Shown in pieces: positions 8,083 through 13,641 of a stretch of DNA of 64,000 bases (positions are counted from its first letter, which is position 1; every line of letters begins with the position of its first letter). The notes beneath the pieces are model-generated. The model was given only the letters and a program-made list of their open reading frames with translations. It ran no database searches and was not told where the DNA came from. The position numbers and the translations under genes are program-made. Origin of the DNA: ELB16-189 sp018266435 (GTDB taxonomy: Bacteria > Bacteroidota > Bacteroidia > Cytophagales > Cyclobacteriaceae); the NCBI GenBank assembly GCA_030123525.1, contig CP126125.1, forward strand, positions 3,100,001 through 3,164,000, read 5' to 3'.

Positions 8083-10175
8083 ATAGTATCGGTAAATATT
8101 AGTCCTATGTCATTCGAGTTGCCCTTCAGGCGCCTCCGTCTTCTTGACTTATTTAAATGGACAAGTTTAGGCTCTTTTTTTGGGTCGCTGAGGCCAATGA
8201 GTAACGCCATGTCAGCATCGTCAAGCTCTTTTTTTTGAATCGACCGTAATTGAAGATCTTCAAAATTTTTTCCTGTCTTTTCTTTGAATTGATTCACCCT
8301 GTTGTGATCAGCTTTCTCGAGCATGTTCCGAATTGCTTGTCCTTCTACTTGATACTTGTCGATCTCTTTCACATCGTCGTCAGTTCGATCGTAGCGTGCG
8401 CTAGGGCAGCGAACGAAGAGTTGCATCTCTCCCATCAGCGTCTGTGTGTCAGGATAATATAAAATGGCGGTCCCGGGGTTATTTTTATCAACATAGACAT
8501 CAAAAAACTGATTATTTGCAGCATTCAGAAACGGGAACTCACGGTTTTTGTAAATGTTACCTGACTTATTAGTCCGAGCCGACCAATTCTTGAATGATTT
8601 TTTCTTTCGTTTAGGCTTCTCACGTTCGTCTGAGTCAAGAACAATTTTTATAGTTCCGCCGGTAACCCGAATGCCTGGATGGTACTCGTAAAAAAGGTAA
8701 GGCACAGTGCTTGCCAAGTCAAAAGAGCACAGTGGGTTTGCGACATGCTCTTCGTATCTGGATTTTGGGGTATGTGAGTCATCTTTAACGTGGCGATTAT
8801 TGTACCTTTCCGACCATATGGTGGTAAGCAATCGGCTCATCTCGTATTTATCAAGAGCAAAAATTGATGATGAAAGAATAAGCTTGTAATGCCTGCTTGG
8901 ATGCGCTAAACGCCTCTTAGATTTCACGCCCGAGCCTAAGTAGAAGATTGTACTTGGCATTTCTCGTTGCTGCAATCTTTCAAAGAAGAGCTCCAATGGA
9001 GACTTATTGTTTGGATTTGAACTGTGATTTATTATCACTCCTTTATCTGTGAGGAATTTGAAAAGCCTTGGAAGTCCTGTCGAAAGTTGTTTGTACGTAA
9101 AACTGTCCATAGCCAGTTCTCTCGGAAGCACGCCTTTCGTCCGTTTGAAAAAGTTTTCAAAGGCGCGTTCCAGCGATTCAGTATTCTCTGAATCTGACAA
9201 ATTCATGTCAAAAACATATTCGGAAAATTCATCGTAAATGGTTGTTCCAACGAAACTCCTTACTTCGTTATGGTCTCTGTATTTAGTTTGAAAATAATAA
9301 CTGTCGACATGAACTTTGACAAGCGGAGCTGATGCTCGAATAAAACTCAACACTCCCAAAACTCTTCGCTGAAATTCAAGTGGTTCAGAGATTGCATAAT
9401 CAATCGCATTGGTTGCTGCCGCAGTACCCAGATATTCGCGTATTTTGCTCTCCGAAACCGGATATACTCCAACCCCTTCTGCATTTGGCATTGAGTCGAC
9501 TATCCACAATATCTCTCTTTCGATCATTCCAGCACTCAACAAGATAGTCTGTTTCGTCGCCACGAGGACAATGACATCCTTCATGAAATCTGAGACCTTG
9601 CCGAAATTAGATGGCCTGCCGGTGAGTTTGTGAATCAAACACTGCGGAAGACCAACCTTTTGTTTCCGATCAATGTATTTTCGAAATGCCTCCAATGATG
9701 TTGTGGGTATATCGGTGGCGTGCATATATGAGTTCAAAAAATCAAACATCATCACCAGTTTTGATGGATCTTTGTAGTGCCGAAACAAAAACTGAAGTAT
9801 ACCGTGTTTCTTCCCTAATTCACTAATGCCCTCGGAAGGGTATCGCCTAAGTTTTTCGTAATGGTGCATATGGTCATGATAGCCGCGCTCGCATATTTCC
9901 ACAACGTGATCCCTAACTGACAGATCAAATGGAATTTGGATCTGCTGTGAGACGGCCATTCGGTCAACCCCAAGCATACTCTGAATCTTTGCGGGAAGGC
10001 TCGAGGGAACAATGTATCGAAGGGATTGAGTAAGGTCGATGTTCGACCCTAAGTCAGCACCAGCGAGTAACTTGGTCAGATTAGAGACAACGTATCCATT
10101 CGTTTCTGTACTGGTCGAAAAAATCTTTTCGTGAATTCGCAGCTGAAACGGCAGTAAGGGTGCAGACGTTTTCAT
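8079..10175 (-). CDS. Mu/TnsB-type DDE (RNase H fold) transposase
   Basis: A 698-aa protein with an integrase-type catalytic core. Candidate catalytic residues are Asp291 (VKVHVDSYYF), Asp357 (PRELAMDSFTY) and Glu395 (NKSPLELFFERLQ); spacing between the last two is 37 residues, and the NxxNKSPLE context is typical of rve cores. Total length and catalytic positions are close to those of Tn7 TnsB and phage Mu MuA, which supports that class rather than a short IS transposase. The first 280 residues should hold end-binding domains; about 27-185 are colinear with the protein encoded at 10172-10765. The basic C-terminal part (KPKRKKKSFKNW, KSRRRRRLKG) may bind DNA or the ATPase. It overlaps both neighbours by ATGA, so the three are translationally coupled. 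Confidence 0.75.
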   Translation of the reverse strand: MKTSAPLLPFQLRIHEKIFSTSTETNGYVVSNLTKLLAGADLGSNIDLTQSLRYIVPSSLPAKIQSMLGVDRMAVSQQIQIPFDLSVRDHVVEICERGYHDHMHHYEKLRRYPSEGISELGKKHGILQFLFRHYKDPSKLVMMFDFLNSYMHATDIPTTSLEAFRKYIDRKQKVGLPQCLIHKLTGRPSNFGKVSDFMKDVIVLVATKQTILLSAGMIEREILWIVDSMPNAEGVGVYPVSESKIREYLGTAAATNAIDYAISEPLEFQRRVLGVLSFIRASAPLVKVHVDSYYFQTKYRDHNEVRSFVGTTIYDEFSEYVFDMNLSDSENTESLERAFENFFKRTKGVLPRELAMDSFTYKQLSTGLPRLFKFLTDKGVIINHSSNPNNKSPLELFFERLQQREMPSTIFYLGSGVKSKRRLAHPSRHYKLILSSSIFALDKYEMSRLLTTIWSERYNNRHVKDDSHTPKSRYEEHVANPLCSFDLASTVPYLFYEYHPGIRVTGGTIKIVLDSDEREKPKRKKKSFKNWSARTNKSGNIYKNREFPFLNAANNQFFDVYVDKNNPGTAILYYPDTQTLMGEMQLFVRCPSARYDRTDDDVKEIDKYQVEGQAIRNMLEKADHNRVNQFKEKTGKNFEDLQLRSIQKKELDDADMALLIGLSDPKKEPKLVHLNKSRRRRRLKGNSNDIGLIFTDTI

Positions 10176-10765
10176 AACGATGACTCAATTAAACCGTTGA
10201 GCAGACCTACCTTTTTGTATCGCCTTAATGCCTTTCTAAATGATACCACATCGTCTCTCAACAGTTCGCAGTCGGGAAACTCCCTCTTTAAAAACACAAT
10301 GACGGCTTTCAAGTATGGCTCCTCGTCGAGTTTGCTGGTTAGATGGTTGAAGACACAGACGCTTTTTGCTTTTTGTACAGCAAGATTGTTGTCGGCAAAA
10401 ATATCCTTGAAATAATTAACATGTTTTTTGAATGCTAGTAAGTCCTGCCGTAAGTAGAACTCAACAGAAGGCGGTGGGCTCCATGACGCTATTCCAATCG
10501 ATCTCTTCACTTGCTTCACTGGTTCTTCATTTTCTACAATCTGCAACACTTCGCATCTTATTATTTCGGGGAGACAAAGTATATTTATGTATCCTCGCCT
10601 TTGTTCAAAGGTGCCACCTTCGGTTATCGGTGATGGCGTGCTTCCGGCAAGAAAAAGATTTACTAAGTCATTTGAGAGGAATGTGTTGTCTTTATCCCGA
10701 AAGGTGTGTCGTTTGATGACTGTGTTCACAACTTTAACCATGCTCAAAAAGTCAATTGCTTCCAT
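10172..10765 (-). CDS. Free-standing paralogue of the transposase N-terminal domain
   Basis: A 197-aa protein of no family I recognise by name. Read against the downstream transposase it is colinear with that protein's first 185 residues: NDLVNLFLAG (32-41) matches SNLTKLLAG (31-39), RGYINILCLPEII (57-69) matches LRYIVPSSLPAKI (52-64), and SFRKALRRYKKVGLLNGLI (175-193) matches AFRKYIDRKQKVGLPQCLI (163-181). It has no catalytic core. The likely role is DNA binding: an end-binding cofactor or an inhibitor made of the DNA-binding part alone. It is the first gene of the ATGA-coupled three-gene operon. The TnsA position in Tn7 is equivalent, but I see no TnsA nuclease motif. Confidence 0.6.
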   Translation of the reverse strand: MEAIDFLSMVKVVNTVIKRHTFRDKDNTFLSNDLVNLFLAGSTPSPITEGGTFEQRRGYINILCLPEIIRCEVLQIVENEEPVKQVKRSIGIASWSPPPSVEFYLRQDLLAFKKHVNYFKDIFADNNLAVQKAKSVCVFNHLTSKLDEEPYLKAVIVFLKREFPDCELLRDDVVSFRKALRRYKKVGLLNGLIESSL

Positions 10766-11035
10766 TGGTTTATTGTTGGTTAAAAAAAAAATTCTTAAAC
10801 ATGAAACTAAGTATGCGGCATTGACAATTTAAAGTTGTCGATTAAACCAAATCAACTAGGTTAAAAATGGAGTTCAGCCTAGCCCTTTACGTTCGGTTGG
10901 GAGTTCATCGTCCGAAGAAAAAAACTTTCATTGATTGTCGTAGTTTAAAAAAATGAAAAACTATCGCCGAAAAAATTTAAAAAAAAAGTAGCCAACTAGT
11001 CGTATCACTTATTGCAAATATGAACTATTGGTCAT

Positions 11036-11053
11036 GTAATATTTCAATAAAAT
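11036..11053 (+). repeat. Right copy of the 18-bp direct repeat
   Basis: GTAATATTTCAATAAAAT differs from the copy at 7311-7328 by one base. The following bases diverge (AGCC versus TATC), so the shared block is about 18 bp. Confidence 0.4.
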
Positions 11054-11133
11054 AGCCGTAAAAGACCCCGAAATTTTGACCTTCTGTCACTCCTGTCTCT
11101 AAATTCTATGCCCATAATAACGCAAAAATCAAA

Positions 11134-11259
11134 TTTTATCGCTATTTTCGTAGGTTCCAAATTGTAATGCTACTGCGAAAAAAAATAATCAATAATTTTT
11201 TTGTTGAAACAAATATACCCTTAAAAGGGTATATGCGCAAATAGTCTGCGCTATTTTTT
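11134..11259 (-). repeat. Right array of end-like motifs in inverted orientation
   Basis: Read on the minus strand, AAAAAATAGCGCAGA (11259-11245) and AAAATAGCGATAAAA (11148-11134) share the AAAATAGnG core of the left array and point inwards, 111 bp apart against 95 bp on the left. This inverted arrangement is what transposase-binding arrays at two ends would look like. The match is short and AT-rich, so it is weak evidence. Confidence 0.3.
11201..11234 (+). promoter_or_regulatory. Two palindromes upstream of the XRE gene, candidate operators
   Basis: TTGTTGAAACAA (11201-11212) is a perfect palindrome. Directly after it, ATACCCTTAAAAGGGTAT (11215-11232) is an inverted repeat with 8-bp arms that extends to 10-bp arms over 11213-11234. 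A third short one, AAATAG-6-CTATTT (11240-11256), follows. They lie 23-80 bp above the regulator ATG and in the control region of the divergent operon, so they are natural sites for the XRE protein. Binding is inferred. Confidence 0.55.
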
Positions 11260-11279
11260 TTCGTTTAAAAATTTGTACA

Positions 11280-11606
11280 ATGAAGCCAATCAATAATGAG
11301 GAGACTTTCGGCAGACGTGTTCGTCATCGGAGGAAAGAAAAAAAAATGTCGCAAAGTGAACTTGCTGATCAAATGAAAACCACAAACAAAATGATAAGCC
11401 GCTATGAGCGAGATGAAATGAAACCCTCAATTGAAGTGGCATTAAAGTTGGCGAAACATCTGCAGACTTCAGTTGGCTTTTTGCTTGGGGAACAAGATCT
11501 GATGTTTGAGAATCTCAGGCGGGAATTGGCGAAAGTCAATAGCAAGAAAATCGACAAGGTGATGAGTTCCATTGCTTCAATAATTGAGGTATCCAAAGAG
11601 GTGTAA
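11280..11606 (+). CDS. XRE-family (Cro/C1-type HTH) transcriptional regulator
   Basis: A 108-aa protein with one N-terminal helix-turn-helix of the Cro/CI type: FGRRVRHRRKEKKMSQSELA, then KTTNKMISRYERDEMKPS, then ALKLAKHLQTSVGFLLGE, about residues 10-75. The C-terminal 35 residues form a basic, helical dimerisation-like tail. It is transcribed away from the transposition operon, with palindromes between the two. By analogy with phage Mu, whose repressor gene diverges from the transposition genes, it may repress the operon and itself. It could also be an unrelated host regulator. Confidence 0.9.
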   Translation: MKPINNEETFGRRVRHRRKEKKMSQSELADQMKTTNKMISRYERDEMKPSIEVALKLAKHLQTSVGFLLGEQDLMFENLRRELAKVNSKKIDKVMSSIASIIEVSKEV

Positions 11607-11966
11607 AATGTGAGCATAAATGTATGTTGTCAAACGAAGACGGGTTTTTACTAGAGAGTGTTTGGTGAGATTAAAATTAGATTTTTGATTTGTAATAGTT
11701 TCGACTTAACCTGACATAGGTTTACCGGTTAGGCTTAATATGCTGTCGTTTTACGTTACCGCAAACGGTTTGCGGGTTGGCGCAGGCGGGGACTTTTACC
11801 ACTACCTTTCATACGAAGACGAACAGTTGAAATTTAAGAAAAACTGTCTTACTGCAATTTGCCTATCGCCCTATGCAAAATGGTTTATTCTATATAAATT
11901 TGTTGGCTCTCAATCCGAAAGGCAAGTTCTAAACATACAGCGGATCGCTCACCAAAAACAAAAGAC
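11607..11966. other. Intergenic region with a palindromic repeat and a probable false ORF
   Basis: An open frame at 11740-11970 (76 aa) has no protein-like features and runs through a palindrome, CCGCAAACGGTTTGCGG (11759-11775, 7-bp arms). The stretch resembles dispersed intergenic repeats seen in Bacteroidota genomes, a resemblance recalled rather than tested. Inverted TAACC/GGTTA words near 11707-11732 may add structure. The right end of the mobile element could lie here. Confidence 0.45.
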
Positions 11967-12815
11967 GTGAAAAAACATTCGCTAAGACTGTCGCTCCTTA
12001 TTTTGATGACCACAACTATGCGGAGCTACTCCCAAATGAGACTTGATGACTGGGAGAAAAAGTTTCCCACGTATACGTCCTTAAAGGAGGCGGCAAAACA
12101 ACCCCCCGAATCAGTTGTCAAAATTTCGCTTTTCACTCGCTACGCAGTTTCTTGGGACGAGGTCTGCAAATACAAAAAAATCCGGGGACTGGAGCTCATC
12201 GATATGTTCGGAGACAAATTTCCGATGTGTATTTGTGGCCTGGGAGAATTACAATACTTGAGCGTGCGCAATAACAAATTAGGTGTTTTGCCAACTGAAA
12301 TTACCGCGTTGACAAAACTTGAGTTTCTCGATCTCTATTGGAATGAAAATCTTACCTACCTTCCAGAAGGGTTTGAGAAGCTTTCGAATCTTCAAAGCGT
12401 AAATATTGGAGGAAACCCTGGCCTAAATTTGGGCAAAACTTTTGTCAGCCTGGCAAAATTGCCAAGACTGAAAACTCTGAATTTGACCTTTGACAAAATA
12501 CAATCACTACCTGTGGAGATCGGTCTTTTGACACAGATAGAAGAATTGACCATTGACAACAATCTTTTAACTGACCTGCCACCCCAAATGGCCGCGATGA
12601 AAAACCTCAAGAGGCTCTCTTTGATAAACAACAAATTTTCATCGATACCGAAAATTGTTTCGGCATTGCCAGCAATCAAGCAAGTCGACCTCACAAATAC
12701 GCTGGAAGAAGACTTGGACAAGTCATTGGCGGGATCATATGGTCACAACAAGATCAGGGAAAGCGAAGCCAAGACTTTGAAAAAAAACAAGCCAGGTCTA
12801 AACTTGACGTTCTAG
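11967..12815 (+). CDS. Secreted leucine-rich repeat protein
   Basis: A 282-aa protein starting at GTG 11967 with a Sec signal peptide (MKKHSLRLSLLILMTTTMRSYSQ). From about residue 85 it carries 6-7 leucine-rich repeats of the bacterial form LxxLxVxxNxLxxLPxxI, for example LQYLSVRNNKLGVLPTEI, LEFLDLYWNENLTYLPEGF and IEELTIDNNLLTDLPPQM. Such proteins usually bind other proteins at the cell surface or in the periplasm. There is no sorting domain, lipobox or catalytic domain. It stands alone between two long non-coding stretches at the edge of the accessory region. Confidence 0.8.
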   Translation: MKKHSLRLSLLILMTTTMRSYSQMRLDDWEKKFPTYTSLKEAAKQPPESVVKISLFTRYAVSWDEVCKYKKIRGLELIDMFGDKFPMCICGLGELQYLSVRNNKLGVLPTEITALTKLEFLDLYWNENLTYLPEGFEKLSNLQSVNIGGNPGLNLGKTFVSLAKLPRLKTLNLTFDKIQSLPVEIGLLTQIEELTIDNNLLTDLPPQMAAMKNLKRLSLINNKFSSIPKIVSALPAIKQVDLTNTLEEDLDKSLAGSYGHNKIRESEAKTLKKNKPGLNLTF

Positions 12816-12975
12816 CATTCTGAATGTTGGCGATGTCAGTTTTGTAGATTTGAAAGTTCGTTGCTTGAAGTCTCTTTTGATCAACGGGACCCCTAGCCCG
12901 ATGAATATCACCAGAATTTTATCGCTAAGTGCATCCTCTGTAGTCATTACAAATTGTAGCTCCGTTCATGTATAA

Positions 12976-13064
12976 TAGTTAAGACTTAGTCTGACAGTTT
13001 AATGGGTTTAACTTTTAAGCTCTCACTTCTAAGTTAACCCAACTGTCAGACTAAGTCTTAACTA
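12976..13064. repeat. Long hairpin: 24-bp perfect inverted repeat
   Basis: The arm at 12976-12999 (contains TTAAGACTTAGTCTGACAG) is the exact reverse complement of 13041-13064. Pairing continues inwards with a 4-base bulge, GGGTTTAACTT on the left against AAGTTAACCC on the right, leaving a loop of about 15 bases. There is no poly-T tail, so it is not a simple terminator. A small non-autonomous element (MITE) or a structured RNA are both possible. Confidence 0.7.
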
Positions 13065-13581
13065 ATTCACATGACCATTCTATCCCTAGTGACTTTCTCT
13101 GTTTCTGAAACAAAAAACATAAGCCCTGTGTTAAACACGATCATTTGCCGCAATGACGGTTACGCTAAGTTCAATTATCTGACTGAGTTTATCGTGACTG
13201 AGAAAAATCACAAGATCAAGAAGCCCTACCCAAGGCCTTTTGTTCAATAAGGGGATTGGCCCTCCTAATTTGCTCCAATTTAAGGGCCCAAAATGAGTTA
13301 TAAAAACATCGAAATATACAGAGTTGAATTTTTTCCAACAACGTTCGAAGGATGGTGCCTGGCATGAAAAGCGCAAAAAATGGATCCAAAAAAGCCCACC
13401 AATAACGTTCACAATAAACATTATAAATTCCTAATAATCACATACTTAAGTAGATTGGACATTTCTACTTTTTTATCAATATAGACTGGAAGCTCAAATT
13501 CACCGGTACGTACCTCAAATGGGGACAATTCTACTTGAGCATTACGCTCCTTGCCGCTTTAAAAGCAAATCCGAGGTAAAT

Positions 13582-13616
13582 AAAAAAAAAGAGGAACTTA
13601 TGCAGTATCCTCTTTT
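13582..13616 (-). terminator. Intrinsic terminator of the redox/TonB operon
   Basis: On the minus strand AAAAGAGGA (13616-13608) pairs with TCCTCTTTT (13595-13587) across a 12-base loop and is followed by a T-run. It lies 26 bp after the TonB receptor stop. Confidence 0.85.
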
Positions 13617-13641
13617 CAATGTAAAATGACGAAATAAATAG

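Larger units (their letters stand above)
10766..11279. other. Divergent intergenic region between the transposition operon and the XRE regulator
   Basis: A 514-bp strongly AT-rich stretch without a gene. It holds the right copy of the 18-bp repeat (11036-11053), two minus-oriented AAAATAGCG motifs (11134-11148, 11245-11259), and two palindromes next to the regulator (11201-11212 and 11213-11234). It must contain the promoter of the transposition operon and of the XRE gene. Confidence 0.6.
7126..11280. mobile_element. Putative Mu/Tn7-like transposable element (approximate limits)
   Basis: The core is the operon 10765-7378 (N-domain paralogue, DDE transposase, degenerate ATPase). Motif arrays in opposite orientations lie at 7148-7258 and 11134-11259, and both outer edges can be read as starting with TG (7126, and 11279 on the minus strand), but no clean terminal repeat or 5-bp target duplication could be fixed by eye. 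If the organisation follows phage Mu, the divergent XRE gene would also be inside and the right end would lie between 11607 and 11740. No cargo gene is obvious. Limits are therefore tentative. Confidence 0.4.
12816..13641. other. Long non-coding stretch with a large inverted repeat
   Basis: This 826-bp stretch holds the inverted repeat at 12976-13064 and the terminator at 13582-13616. A 96-aa minus-strand frame at 13131-13421 has no start context or recognisable motif, and I do not believe it is a gene. The region may be decayed mobile DNA. Confidence 0.55.

Noticed and set aside
10172..10765. Identification as TnsA endonuclease from gene order
   Set aside because: No TnsA nuclease residues were visible; colinearity with the transposase N-terminus explains the sequence better.
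11740..11970. 76-aa plus-strand ORF
   Set aside because: The translation runs through a palindrome and lacks protein-like features; more likely a non-coding repeat.
13131..13421. 96-aa minus-strand ORF in the gene desert
   Set aside because: No recognisable family, signal or ribosome context; composition is not convincing.
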